This document shows, one piece after another, positions 22,289 through 34,859 of a stretch of DNA of 64,000 bases (its first letter is position 1; the number at the start of each line of letters is the position of its first letter). The DNA comes from Piliocolobus tephrosceles (taxonomy: Eukaryota > Chordata > Mammalia > Primates > Cercopithecidae): assembly GCF_002776525.5 (NCBI RefSeq), contig NC_045436.1, positions 8,099,918 to 8,163,917 of the forward strand. Direction: 5' to 3'. Both the position numbers and the translations under genes were made by a program. The notes under the pieces were generated by a model that did no database searches, was not told the DNA's origin, and worked only from the letters and a program-made list of their open reading frames with translations.

Positions 22289-22588
22289 CGCCTGTAGTCC
22301 CAACAGTTTGGGAGACCGAGGCAGGTAGATCACGAGGTCAAGAGATCAAGACCATCCTGACTAACACAGTGAAACCCTGTCTCTACTAAAAATACAAAAA
22401 TTAGCCGGGTGTGGTGGTGAGTGCCTGTAATCCCAGCTACTCAGGAGGCTGAGGCAGGAGAATCACTTGAACCCAGAGGCGGAAGTTGCAGTGAGCCGAG
22501 ATCACAGCACTGCACTCCAGCCTGGGCGACAGAGTGAGACTCCACCTCAAAAACAAACAAACAAACAAACAAACAAACAAACAAAACA
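22289..22588 (+). mobile_element. AluSc/AluY-grade SINE abutting the L1 poly(A)
   Basis: Begins at 'cgcctgtagtcccaacagtttggg', so the first ~20-27 Alu bases are absent. It follows the L1 A run without a spacer. 'gatcacgaggtcaagagatcaagaccatcctgactaacac' suggests AluSc or AluY. The tail is (AAAC)n at 22549-22586. Confidence 0.9.
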
Positions 22589-22599
22589 ATGGACTGGAC

Positions 22600-22766
22600 C
22601 AGTGACTTCTCAAGACTGATTTCCAGACCAGAAGCATCAGCAGCTCCTTCTACCTTTTTAGAAACGCAAATTTTTCGATCCTGCCCCTGACCTACTGAAT
22701 CAGAAAAGTCTGGAAGTGGGGCCTAGCAATCTGTGTTGTAAGGAGCTCTTCAGGTGACACTGAATA
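22600..22766 (+). mobile_element. MER5A hAT element
   Basis: 'cagtgacttctcaagactgatttccagaccagaagcatcagcagc', 'gacctactgaatcagaaaagtctggaagtggggcctagcaatctgtgttgtaaggagctcttcaggtgacactga' is the MER5A consensus in order. Confidence 0.88.
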
Positions 22767-22829
22767 GTGTGGAAGCCAGAGAGTCCCTGGCCTACTGAAT
22801 GTGCCATGCAGCAGGGTCCTGGCCAGCCC

Positions 22830-22915
22830 CGCCGATCGCTGTATTCTCAGTGTTTGGAGCAGTGCCTGGCACGGAGTAGGCTCTGGGTAAATCACTCCAG
22901 AGTGAACAAGGGTTA
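22830..22915 (+). mobile_element. L2 LINE 3' tip
   Basis: 'cgctgtattctcagtgtttggagcagtgcctggcacggagtaggctctgggtaaat' matches the extreme L2 3' end. Confidence 0.6.
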
Positions 22916-24322
22916 TAATGTCAGCTGCCGATTTTTGAGACAAAATTATATATTGTGTTGTGTGCTAAATCATTTCATGTATTGAAAGAATTGCTATTTC
23001 CAACAATCCAATGAAATAAGGTCTTTTAAAAAAATTTCACAAAAGAGAAGAATTTTAGAGACGTTAAAAATCTTGGCAAAGGTCACAGCTGTTCGTGTGT
23101 GAAGATTCAATGTAAATACAAATCTTCAGACTTTAGAAACAGAGCAATTAGTCATTACATGTGTTTGTTTTCGGGTGGAAAGGAATGAGTTCACTTTTGA
23201 AAACATTGATTATTATTATTATTATTTAATGTTAGCGGAACAGAAAGTACTCTTGTTTCCTTTTTGTACTTTAAGTTTTGGAGGTTTCTAGATGTTTCTC
23301 AAAACAATAGAAATCACTGGGCACAGTCAGGATGCATGAGAAAGAGGAGGAAATTCCTGACAATTCTGGAATGGTGCAGTCCAATGTGGGATTCAGGCTG
23401 TTTCAGTCAACATGGCATATTTCCTATATGGCAAAACATTATGCTTGATAATGAGGATACAAATATAAGATGCAGAGCATTTTGGAGGGGACAGTGAAGA
23501 AACATGGCATCAGTGGCGTTATTTGGTCTTTATCTTGGTTAAGAAGGAGACACACAGACTTTCGTAGAGAGTGTAGGGGATGAGGAAGAGAGTTTGTAGA
23601 TGAAAGGAGTCAAAATGTTTGGAGCAGCCTGTATATCTTATTGTGCCCTTACTGACTTCTGCAAAGTGCAACATTGTGATTGGTCCAATAATGATGACTT
23701 TGGAAAGCCTCTTCTTTGAAGAAATGTCAGGATGAATTATGGGCTGCCCTCAACCATGTCCCATGGAAGACTACAACAGCCTGAGTGGATTTTTTTTTCC
23801 CCCGAAGTGCTTTGTGATTTGCCAAAAGGGAAAAGAAATGGAATTGAAAGAAGAGAAACAATTTGATAGAACAATGAAATGCATGCTAAATAATGATTTC
23901 GTATTAGATGTTAGCTATTGTGATGCACAAGTATGATATTCACATGTAAAAGGGAAATCAAAAACTAGTATCTTTATAGTATAGTAATCACAAAAATATT
24001 TGCCGTGAAAACCTGAATGTGTCCTGGGTTCATTTGTACGAGTCCATTTTTGTCCATTGAGGTGCAATCAATACAGTCACATCAGTCTTATTTGAATGGA
24101 TGTTTTATTTGAAATAGATATTGGAATTATTCTGTAATATGCTATTGAAGAACAGGCCCAAATATCACATTAGACACGACACCAGCGCAATCCCATTAGT
24201 TTTAAAATTCTAGAAGTTCAGTTTTCCTTGGTGTTAGTCGTAATGCCATCTTGTTTTTTCTGGTCTACTCACACCTACTGATAGAGTTCTCTATACCTCG
24301 TATGGGTTACAAAAATGTTGAT
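22916..24322. other. Unique sequence
   Basis: No interspersed repeat seen. A (TTA)n tract lies at 23209-23228. Confidence 0.4.
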
Positions 24323-24336
24323 ATCAGGTTGGAATT

Positions 24337-24631
24337 TTTTTTTTCAGACCGAGTCTCACTCTTGTCACCCAGGCTGTGGAGTGCAGTGGCATGATCTCAG
24401 CTCACTGCAACCTCAGCCTCCTGGGTTCAAGTGATTCTCCTGCCTCAGCTTCCCATGTAGCTGAGACTACAGGTGCGTGCCACTGTGTCCAGCTAATTTT
24501 TGTATTTTTAGTAGAGACGGGGTTTCACCACCATCTTAGCCAGGCTAGTCTCGAACTCTTGACCTCAGGTGATCCATCTGCCTTTGCCTCCCGAAATGTT
24601 GGGATTACAGGTGTGAGCCCCTGAGCTGGCC
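24337..24631 (-). mobile_element. AluS SINE
   Basis: 'cagaccgagtctcactcttgtcacccagg' to 'gtgtgagcccctgagctggcc'. Target duplications atcaggttggaatt (24323-24336) and atcaagttggaatt (24632-24645) differ at one base. Confidence 0.93.
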
Positions 24632-24645
24632 ATCAAGTTGGAATT

Positions 24646-27600
24646 ATACACTGCTGCTTTTTATTACATGGGATTATAGTTTAAAATGACATGCCAATTT
24701 AGGCTGGTTTTGGAAAACTTAATTTATATTGATTTCCATTTCCATTTTGAGATCCATGCACCTTTTGTAAGTGTTAAATTAGTACCATGGATAGAAGTTG
24801 AAAAGTTTATGCTGTACTCATCAACCATAGGTTAAACTTTTCTTTCACTTTGATGCTTTTTATTCCTAAAATTTCAGTAACCTTTCTGGCATTCTGGACA
24901 GGAAGACACCCATCATGCTTGTTAAAAGGCAGGAGAAATCCTCTAACAAGTAAGAAGCTGCAAATGGCAACAAAGAGCTGAAATAGCTGAACACTTAGGA
25001 ATTAATTTGTGAAACAATCCATTACCTTTTTAAATGCTTGTAAAGCATACGTTTTAATTCAAGCAGGAATCAAAGGGAAGATAAGAAAACAACCGTTCTT
25101 TCACTTTCCAAATACTATGTAACATTTTGATTTAAAAATAGGAATGTGGCATTTGCTCTTGAACAGCATTAAATGTGCTGGTATTTTTTTCTAAAATGTC
25201 TCTCACACCTCATTCTAGTGCTGTAGCTCTCGCAGAAAGTTCTAGATTCCTGTTATTCAATTAATTATATGAAATGACATCTGGGGTTTGCAAGCTTCCT
25301 TGAGTCACTGTATGTTTTCCTGTACATGTTAAGCCAGAATTATCTATTACAAGTACTCCTGATGGGGATCTGCAGTATTACAGGTGAAAAGGAAACAAAG
25401 TGATTGTAGCTGTGACAACTAAGATAGGAAGAAAGAGAAACGGATGATGAGCATCCCGTCTCCACATGATAAGGTTGAGGGTGAAGACTGTTCCTAGGTA
25501 CAAGCTTCTAGGCAAGTGGAAAAGGTTTAACAAGCCCTACATGACCCCCACGTAGTAGAGAAGTGTAGTAATCGACAACGCACATGGTATGTGTCTGTAT
25601 ACTGGCTTTCTACATGCTTTGTTTATGTTCTGTCCTTTAATTTGCATTCTGAACACCCCAATCTGAAAGAGAAGTCTAAGAAATTCTAGTGGGTAGGATT
25701 ACAGAAAAAGTTTGTTGACTCATGTAGGTCTTGGGCGTAACTGTTAGTAAATCTGTTTCGGAAAATGCAGTATCCTGGGAATTTAAGAACAGCCACAATG
25801 ATTTGTCAGTTTGAGGCTATTATGCATAATCTTTGAGTGACAGGGATTCCTTTGCTACTATCAAACCTTCTCAGATTCTTATAATCAGAAGCCCACATGC
25901 TCTGAAAAACTATACCTGACTTGTCTAATGAGTGACTCCCCCAAAACAAAGTTTGTCTCTGCTGTCAAAATTCCTCACCCAATGATAATCACTCCTACCA
26001 GAACTCCATCAATTTCAGCTACCATTTCCTTCCAGGTACAACTTTTTAAGGACCCACAATCCACTCCTGATCCGAGTTGACTGCGTTGACACATTATCTC
26101 CGTATCACGACAGCTCTGCTTCACAGAGACTGTAGACAATGATACTGTTATAAAATATCACCCAGTTTCTGCACTGTCAAACATTATTTTTCCCCAGGTG
26201 ATGGAAAATGAATGAAATTTACTAAGTGGTGCTGAAATACGTTTTTCACGATAAACTAAACTTGTGCTAGTTTAAAACAAACAAATCACGGATTCTCTTA
26301 GGTCTTTCCCTTCCTTTCATAAGTCAAAACATATGAATACATCCCTTCCATTTGGGTTCCCATAATGACACCCAACTGTCCCATACTCTTCATTAGCAGT
26401 TCCCTAAGGATTTTTTTCTGGCTTCTTTCAGCCAAGAAACCAAGAACTACAAATTTGTCAGCACATAAGGCCTGATGGCATGTAATACTGCCAGTCTAGG
26501 CCGATACAGAAATAGTCATTTAGAAGACAACTCAGAGAAAAAAGAAAGAAGCCTTCATCAAATATGACTTATTGCCTTTTCCCACCTGATCCATTTATAT
26601 GCCTCACACCAGTATTGATGGACGGGTGAGAGAGAATGGCTGTAGGCCTTGCATTACTCACTGTAATCACCAGCCTCAATAATTGACGGAAAAGAGGCTC
26701 TGCTCTGGCAATAGGGAGCCAATGAAAACTATTTTCATGCAGCAGCTAACCATTTATTCAGATACTCAGCCTGATGCATTTTCAAAGATGGGAAAATTCC
26801 TTCTCTGCTAGAAATGGAGGTGGGGGCAGGTAAAAATGATATTTAAACATAGAAGTCTTGCCTTGCCCACAGTAACCGTGAGAATACTGCCCAAAATGAT
26901 AATGATAATAATAATAACAATATTTTTCGAAGTGCACCTGCACCAGCTATGCAGGAAAGGCTGACAAATGAAGGAGGATGTATTTTAAGGAGTGTCAGTA
27001 GAGATTCCCAGTCGTTTATAATCACCGCATTGCCCTTGATTATGGCCTCTCAGCCTGTCCATGTTCATGCACAAAACTCCAAGGCCTAGAATGTTGCAGG
27101 GTCTAGATTGATATCTGATGGGTGGTCTTGGCTCAGGCAGCTTTGCTGGGAACACACCCAGCGGTTATTTGGGATGGGCACCACCTACTGCCGTTATTAA
27201 TCATTAAAAGGACACGCGTTTAGAATTAATTCTCTTGGGTGGCTAGTACAGGATATACCTTAATAATCCAATGCTCCCTAGTCAGAGAGAAACAGAACTG
27301 AGAAATAATATTAAGCTTCCTTACGTCTGTCCCTGGTAAATCAGAATTCTTTTGTAAATTGGAAAGAGAGCTCCCCAAATGCAAAATGCAAACCCAGTTT
27401 CTTGCTCACTTAAGAAACTGCCATGAGAGTTTTCATAGCAACTTTAAATTGCACAAAAGCCAATTTTGTTTTGTTGCTGTTGTTTTGGAAGATCGCTAAA
27501 TACCGCTTTTTTTGGTATTTGAGCATTACTAAAGAAAATGGCAGCTGAGGACATCTAGCATGCTGTATGTGAGTCAGTTTATTGGCTCAGAGGAGGCAAA

Positions 27601-29194
27601 GGGGAAACCCTTTTTAGGAAACCCGACTTTTCTTTACAATGTGCGTGAACTTTGCAGCAGTAGAGGGATTAGAGCCGTATCTCCATATTCTAGTGTTTAG
27701 CAGTACTCTTGTGAATTACAAACTTGTAAAACCTAAATGAGCAGCGTGCGGACATCATAATTACCACACCAGAACAGACCAATGGACCAGGGAGTCTCCC
27801 ACCCTGTCTCCAATATGGCCAATGCTGCATGCTCCAGAAGATGCAAGTCCCCAATCATACAGCTAATTGTGCGACACGGGACTACAAGGGGAAATTTCTC
27901 CCCATCCCCAGCTGGCGATCAGCAGCGTGTGCCCTGAAGCTGTCGAGTTGAGCATCCCTGTAATTTTATCCTTGACAATAAACTGCCAGAACTCACAGCA
28001 ATGTGGAATCCTGTTCTCAAACCTTCCCCAAAGGTTTGACTCAAGCTGAAACCAAACAAGCACCTCGATGGAATTACAGACACTGTGTTCAGAATCTATT
28101 TCCCTCTCTCTCTTCAGATTTGCTGCCTTTCTGTTTCCCTGAGTGCCTTCGTGTTTCTTTGCTACCAAGAAAAGAAAATAGGGTATCAGCTTGTTTTCTT
28201 AACACTATTCCTTATTTCCCACAGCACATCCCACGGCGTGTCGTTTTCCTTGCCCCCGTTTCTATATTCATCACTCCTATTTCTCTTCTTGGAGGAGTGA
28301 CTCCCCCTTCACAGCTCTTGCAAATTTCATGACACATTTCTGGACTGTTTTGTTGTTATTTTATCTTGCGGCTGTTTCGTTTGTGAAATGAGTGACAAAA
28401 GTAAACATAGGATCAAAGTGTGAGCATACAACAGATTCAGAAAACTGTACATGAGAATATCACACACATTGCACCCTTTTGCTACACTTCTTAATTAATA
28501 TGGTCTAATATTACTCTACATATTGCAGATACACATTTTTCCCTCTTAGAGCTGCTGCCATGAAATAGATAATTTTACCCAATTCCCAAAACTGATGCCT
28601 CTATCCTTGTCTTGGGAGCTTTCTAGATAATTTGGAATTCATCATGGATACAGTACTGTTCAATGTTCCATCAAACAAAATCAATGTGTATGTTCACACA
28701 CATACATCTAACGTATATGTTGCTTTGCATTCATCTACGTAAAACTAATTTATCTGTGAAGTTGTTGCTGGTGTTAGGTTGTCGTCATGTTCTTTGGAAA
28801 CTTTTATCATATTTTCTTTTCCGAACTTATCCTAAAAATGTGTGATCAGCAAATATTGTTAGTTAATATTCCGTATGTCCTCTGAGTCTTCGTTACAGGC
28901 GGCATCTACACTCTGCTTAGACAATCTTGGGCTGCTTTACTCATGAACTTTCCTGATGAAAATGCGTCATTTTAAAATAATGAGTTATTTCCCCTGTCCA
29001 TTTAATCCACAATAGAATTTCCGATGTGCCTGTGTGACTCGGTTTCCTTAAACGATTCTACTGAAAATGTATCCTAAGACTTCTCAATGTATAAATTATC
29101 TTTAGATAGTTTTTTTGTTGCTGATGCTGTAGCTCTCAGAAAATTCATAAAGCATTATGAAAACTGTGATTCAGCTTATATTGTACTTAGGGGA
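24646..29194. other. 4.5-kb transposon-free block
   Basis: No Alu, L1, L2, MIR, LTR or DNA transposon recognised across about 4.5 kb, unusual for this window. Short ATA repeats occur near 26898-26920. The segment 26440-26820 ('cagcctcaataattgacgg', 'gcagctaaccatttattcagatactcagcctgatgcattttc') looks like possible regulatory DNA, but this is inference. Confidence 0.5.
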
Positions 29195-29415
29195 GGCAGG
29201 GTGTAGTAATAGAAAAGGCATGGGTCCCAGAGTCAGACGTACCTGGGTCCTAACCCCAACTGTCGCCATTGTGGTCCTGCACTGTCCACTTCATTTGGGA
29301 GCCTCAATTTAAATAGCATCTTTAAAATATAGATAATGCCCTTCTGCCTTGAGTCTTTAGGAGAATGAATGGGACAAGAGTTGATGCTCAAGAAATATGA
29401 ATTCTCTCTCCTTCT
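29195..29415 (+). mobile_element. MIR SINE
   Basis: 'gggtgtagtaatagaaaaggcatgggtcccagagtcagacgtacctgggtcctaacccc', 'gggagcctcaatttaaatagcatctttaaaatatagataatgccc' and 'ttgatgctcaagaaatatgaa' follow the MIR consensus. Confidence 0.85.
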
Positions 29416-30056
29416 TAGGTTTGGGCTGAGTAAAACAGAGAGCAAGCTGCAGAAGAATGCTCTTTGCCCCATGATCCTAGAAATCATTTTGGCTGCTTCC
29501 ATTTCCCTCTTTCCACAAAACTCTGTCAAAACACCTTCCTCTTGTTTTAACTTTTGTCCCTTGAGATCACCACACTCTGTGGGGCAGCAATCTCTCTAGA
29601 TTCCTAGATCCTGTGACCCAGTAATCTTGTCTTTTGTTCTTGAGATAAAATTTCTATGTCCTTCATACAGGGTAAAAGAAGGAAGTCCTAATAATTGCAA
29701 AACTAAGAACTAAGGAAAAGAAAAGGAAGGTTAATGTGAGCAGGCTCACATAATTGCTCATGTATCTTTTAATGTTTGTGTGTATAATTCATAACCACCA
29801 CCACCACAACAAAACAACAGCAATACCTAGCACCCCAAACTTTATCTTTGTGTTGCACTGGGGTACACTGTGTTCAGGGCTTTGCACGCATTGGAGAGTT
29901 GAATGCACAAATGTGTGTGTCCATAGTTTGCCTGCACCTGTGAGGATCTGGACCTCCTGTTGGGTGTGTGCATGGAAGCTGATCCTGTGAAAGAGCATGT
30001 GGGCAGCACCCAGGCCAACTTTCTAGACCCAGTGAAAATTTAGGTGGTCCAAGCAA
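29416..30056. other. Unique sequence
   Basis: No family recognised. A short accaccacc tract lies near 29802. Confidence 0.35.
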
Positions 30057-30106
30057 TTTAAAAACAAAAACAAAACAAAAATAAAACACAAAAAACACAA
30101 AAACGA
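30057..30106. repeat. A-rich (AAAAC)n low-complexity tract
   Basis: Repeated aaaac and aaaata units over about 50 bp. Confidence 0.85.
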
Positions 30107-30133
30107 TGTGCAAGGCTAGATGGGAGATCACTT

Positions 30134-30532
30134 TCATTGTAAAGACATTTTTCTTAGCATCAATGTGAAACTCACAGATGTATAATTTCTGAGATCACCT
30201 TTGGTCCTATTAAAAAGATGGGTATCACCTTGGCAGTCTTCCAGTTCAATGGCTGTTTTAAATGATACATTACATATTTTTGTTAGTAGCACAGCTACTT
30301 CAGTCTTTAGTTCCTTCATATCACTTGGACAAGTTCCACCTAGCTGATGATTTATTGCAATGTGATTTTTTTTGAGAGGTTCCATCACTCCCCCTCTCAT
30401 ATTTTTAAGCATTTCACCTTCAACAATAGTAAAGGATAACTCAAGTTCTGTAATAATTTTGAGAATACATGAGAAATTTGACTGTTGTCCTATTAAAAGG
30501 GTGAGATGACCAGCGACCAAATGTCCCTCCAC
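30134..30532 (-). pseudogene. CR1/L3-type LINE reverse-transcriptase relic
   Basis: A 132-codon minus-strand frame. Around residues 63-125 it resembles the CR1-like LINE reverse-transcriptase segment 'hPrvLKELAdeia..lt.if..S..tg..PedWk.AnvtPifKKG...l.NYRPVSLTs..gKi.E': DMKELKTEVAVLLTKI, CNVSFKTAIELEDCQGDTHLF, then KGDLRNYTSVSFTLMLRKM. Key residues have decayed (NYRPVSL reads NYTSVSF; the KKG-like block reads NRTKG), so it cannot be an active enzyme. The assignment rests on remembered motif order. If right, the copy dates from early mammalian history and its open frame is surprising. Confidence 0.5.
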
Positions 30533-31282
30533 GGCAAATGCCTGTGACGGTGGGAACTGGAGCTCTCATGGAGTCCCAGCCCCAGATTCCTCCTCCCGAG
30601 TTCCCAGGACCCCTACCCAGGCTCTCAGCGGTGGCCAAAGAAGGGCACCATGCTGCTGTTCTTCCCCTCTAACCACCAGAATCATGGGAATCAGGCTGAT
30701 AGCTGGCGAGGAGGAGAGAAAGGATCCAGGTGGAAGAATCAGGTCTAAAACTGTAATCTCCCGAAGAGGTCTTCCAAGAGCTTCTAACATTCTCTCCCTA
30801 CTGGAGATTCTTGATTCAAGGAACAGATTTCATTTTTCACCCTAGAAAAATGTGATCATCCAGAAATCTTCCATTGTAAGCAAATCTTTTGCAATCTACA
30901 GCATTCACCAATTTTTGGAAAACACTTTATTCTACAAAATTGTAGAAATTCTAAGCACCTCATTTAGGAAGGCGCTTAGAATATTAATTACTCGAATGCC
31001 TGTTTATTTCATTATGTACATGGTCTGGGACAACCTTCATGAAACCTTTTGAGTCTTACCACACTCTCCTCCTCTCCCAGCCTTTCTACAAAGGAACATT
31101 TTTATTTATCTGTTCAAGCTTTCCTCTAAGTGGCCCTCTAAGTAGAAATTTCTCTTGCTTTAGCTACATTCCAGGGCTTTTAAAACCAGACAGGAGGTAG
31201 ACAAAGACTGAACTAGAAGGAGTCTTTCTGGTGGAGTCAGTTCCTGAACTCACCTTTGTGGGTGAGAATCTGGGTAATAAGC
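30533..31282. other. Unique sequence, GC-richer at 30540-30640
   Basis: May be more of the same ancient LINE, but no motif allows a call. Confidence 0.3.
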
Positions 31283-31338
31283 ATAAAAAAGAAAAAAAAA
31301 AAAAAAAAAAACAAGACAAAACAACAAAAAAACAAGAA
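31283..31338. repeat. A-rich low-complexity tract
   Basis: A long A run followed by caagacaaaacaacaaaaaaac. No SINE body precedes it. Confidence 0.8.
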
Positions 31339-31924
31339 GCCAACTGGAATAGATCAGCCCAAACATTACAAATTGGAGGGAGGGGCCACAGAGAAGCCAT
31401 TCTGTGCCTCGGTTCCCTGAATTTGGTGAGGCAGGTAGAAGGCATGAATAGGACAGTTTGGAACTACAGGTGGGCGAGAAAGCAGAGAAAGAGGAGACTG
31501 CAGAAGCATAGGGTATGAATTTGATTATCTTTCATCTTCAGGAGATTCATGTGAAATGTCCTTATAGTATTTTTTTTTCTTTTTTTTAGATAAGAGATTC
31601 CAACTTTTTGGAGGCAGTTCTGTTTAGAGATTTGGTGATGTGGGCCCCTTGAGTTTCTCCTGTTGCCCTGAACTGTAAACAATCACAGTTTCCCTCCCTG
31701 TCTTCCTCCCTTCTCATGACTTGGTGCATCTTGAGAATATTCACCCTTCTGTTCATAATCAGAGACTATTATGGGCTCTGTCTTCCTGGAAAAGAACATT
31801 GGCTGGTTGCTTGAACATGTAGGAAATGTCTTTTATAACTCTAGACACTATGGACCAAGAAAATGAGGCCTCTTTGTCTTTCTTTGTCTTTGTTCACATG
31901 CAGAATACCTTGCTCACCCTTGAC

Positions 31925-32220
31925 CTTTTTTTTTTTTTTGAGATGGAGTCTCTTTCTGTTTCCCAGGCTAGAATGCAGCGGCATGATCATGGCTCACTGC
32001 AACCTCCGCCTCCTGGGTTCAAGTGATTCTCCCGTCTCAGGCTCCCGAGTAGGTGGGTATGCCCCACCATGCACCACACCTGGCTAATTTTTGTATTTTT
32101 AGTAGAGACGAAGTTTCACCATGTTGGCCAGTCTGGTCTCGAACTCATGACCTCAAGTGATCTGCCCACCTTGGCCTCCCCAAATGCTGGGATTACAGGC
32201 ATGAACCACCACACTTGGCC
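31925..32220 (-). mobile_element. AluS SINE
   Basis: T run, 'gagatggagtctctttctgtttcccagg' to 'catgaaccaccacacttggcc'. A perfect 10-bp target duplication cacccttgac flanks it (31915-31924, 32221-32230). Confidence 0.95.
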
Positions 32221-32513
32221 CACCCTTGACATTTCTGCAATTCACTTACACAAATGTAAACTCACTGAAAGCCTTGTTTCATGCACATTCTCTTGTGAAG
32301 TGCTCTGCTGAGAGAGTTCTTTATCTTACTAATGCTGTAATTATTGACCCTTGACTCAGGGTTCTGGAACCTGACTCCACACTGGTGTAGATCTTCTCTG
32401 TGCAGCTCTGCTCCATTTTGATGCAGCCAAGTCCTTAGTCCAGTTAGAATTGTCTACACAGAGCCATCAACCAAATGGTCTAGCATCGATAAGTTAAAAA
32501 AAAGTAACACTCT

Positions 32514-34525
32514 GGCCAGGGCAATCAGGCAAGAGAAAGAAATAAAGGGTATTCAAATAGGAAAAGAGGAAGTCAAATTGTCTCTGTTTGCAGATGACAG
32601 GATTGTATATTTAGAAAACCCTGCCATTTTAGAAAACCCTTGCCATTTTTCAAAATCTCCTTAAGCTGATAAGCAACTTCAGCAAAGTTTCAGGATACAA
32701 AATCAAAGTGCAAAAATCACAATCATTGCTATATACCAATAACAGACAAACAGAGAGCCAAATTGTGAGTGAACTACCTTTCCCAATTGCTACAAAGAGA
32801 ATAGAATACCTAGGAATACAACTTACAAGGAATGTGAAGGACCTCTTCAAGGAGAACTACAAACCACTGCTCAAGGAAATAAGAGAGGACACAAATAAAT
32901 GGAAATAAGAGGACCTATTCCATGGTCATGGATAGGAAAAATCAATATCATGAAAATGGCGATACTACCCAAAGTAATTTATAGAGTCAGTGCTATCCCC
33001 ATCAAGCTACCATTGACTTTCTTTACAGAATTGGAAAAACTACTTCAAACTTCACATGGAACCAAAAAAGAGCTCGAATAGCCAAGACAATCCTAAGCAA
33101 AAAGAACAAAGCTGGAGGCATCAGGCTACCTGACTTCAAACTATACTGCAAGGCTACAGTAACCAAAACAATATGGTACTGGTACCAAAACAGATATACA
33201 GATCAATGGAACAGAACAGAGGCCTCAGAAATAACACCGCACATCTACAATCATCTGATCTTTGACAAACCTGACAAAACAAACAACGGGGAAAGGATTC
33301 CCTATTTAATAAATGATGTTGGGAAAACTGGCTAGCCATATGCAGAAAACTGAAACTGGACCCCTTCCTTACACCTTATACAAAAATTAACTCAAAATGG
33401 ATTAAAGACTTAAACATAAGATGTAAAACCATAAAAACCCTAGAAGAAAACCTAGGCAATACCATTCAGGACATAGGCATGGGCAAGGACTAAAACACCA
33501 AAAGCAATGGCAACAAAAGCCAAAATTGACAAGTGGAATCTAAATAAACTAAAGAGCTTCTGCACAGCGAAAGAAACTATCATCAGAGTGAACAGGCAAC
33601 CTACAGAATGGGAGAACATTTTTGCAATCTATCCATCTGACAAAGGGCTAATATACAGAATCTACAAAGAACTTAAACAAATTTACAAGAAAAAAACAAA
33701 CAACCCCATCAAAAAGTGGGCAAAGGATATGAACAGACACTTTTCAAAGGAAGACATTTATGCAGCCAATAAACATATGAAAAAAATATCATCATCACTG
33801 GTCATTAGAGAAATGAAAATCAAAACCACAATGAGATACCATGTCACACGAGTTAGAATGGCGATCATTAAAAAGTCAGGAAACAACAGTTGCTGGAGAG
33901 GATGTGGAGAAGAGGAATGCTTTTACACTGTTGGTTGGAGTGTAAATTAGTTCCATTGTTGTGAAAGTGTGGCGATTCCTCAAGGGTCTAGAACTAGAAA
34001 TACCATTTGACCCAGCAATCCCATTACTGGATATATACCCAAAGGATTATAAATTATTCTACCATAAAGACACATGAACACATATATTTATTGCAGCACT
34101 ATTCACAATAGACTTGGAACCAACCCAAATGTCCATCAATGACAAAGGAAATGTGGCACGTATACACCATGGAATACTATGCAGCCATAAAAGAGGATGA
34201 GTTCATGTCCTTTGCAGGGACATGGATAAAGTTGAAAACCATCATTCTTAGCAAACTAACACAAAAACAGAAAACCAAACACTGCATGTTCTCACTCATA
34301 AGTGGGAGTTGAACAATAAGAACACATGGACACGGGGAGGGGAACATCTCACCCCGGGGCCTGTCAGAGGGTGGGCAGCTAGGGGAGGGATAGCGTTAGA
34401 AGAAATACCTAATGAAGGTGATGGGTTAATGGGTGCAGCAAACCACCATGGCACGTGTATACCTATGTGACAAACCTGCACATTCTGCACATGCATCCCA
34501 GAACTTAAAGTATAATAATAATAAT
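32514..34525 (+). mobile_element. L1PA element, 5'-truncated, about 2 kb
   Basis: Enters in the ORF2 reverse-transcriptase region ('ggccagggcaatcaggcaagagaaag', 'tgtttgcagatgacaggattgtatat') and runs through the ORF2 C-terminus and 3' UTR to a TAATAA-type tail. A perfect 16-bp target duplication, aaaaaagtaacactct, flanks it (32498-32513, 34526-34541). It lacks the monkey-specific 3' UTR changes of the L1s at 18.2 and 51.3 kb, so it is older, L1PA-grade. A short duplication of 'ttagaaaaccct(t)gccatt' lies at about 32611-32648. Confidence 0.96.
33507..33950 (+). pseudogene. L1 ORF2 C-terminal fragment, 147-codon frame
   Basis: The frame reads MATKAKIDKWNLNKLKSFC..., with WAKDMNRHFSKEDIYAANKHM, and ends within the ...YTVGWSVN region. 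It is the ORF2p C-terminal part downstream of the reverse transcriptase. Stop codons and shifts on both sides, and the missing 5' 4 kb, leave it non-functional. Confidence 0.9.
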
Positions 34526-34541
34526 AAAAAAGTAACACTCT

Positions 34542-34859
34542 TTCCATGTGTAGACCATTTTTATGCGGTTATTGGTACCAGTATAGAAAAAAATATAATC
34601 TTTCACATGTATTGAAGAAATAGGAGCTAAAGGAAGCCCTGTTTCAATATATTGATAACATAGTCTCTGAATAATGAAAATAGTCACTTGTGTGATTACC
34701 GGTTTTTCAAGTGTACGTTGTCATGCACTAGACTTTTTTGAAGAAATATTTCACCATTTCAAAAGAAGTAGCTTGGTACTATATGGGGCTCTGTGTTATG
34801 GTTACTATGGAATTCTTGACATGTGTGGTCAAAAACTAGTCAAAGGAATTTACCAAGAC
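34542..34859. other. Unique sequence, no feature seen
   Basis: Nothing recognised. Confidence 0.35.

Noticed and set aside
33507..33950. 147-codon frame as a possible gene
   Set aside because: It is the C-terminal part of L1 ORF2 in a 5'-truncated L1 with target duplications.
34296..34547. 83-codon minus frame
   Set aside because: Antisense of the L1 3' UTR.
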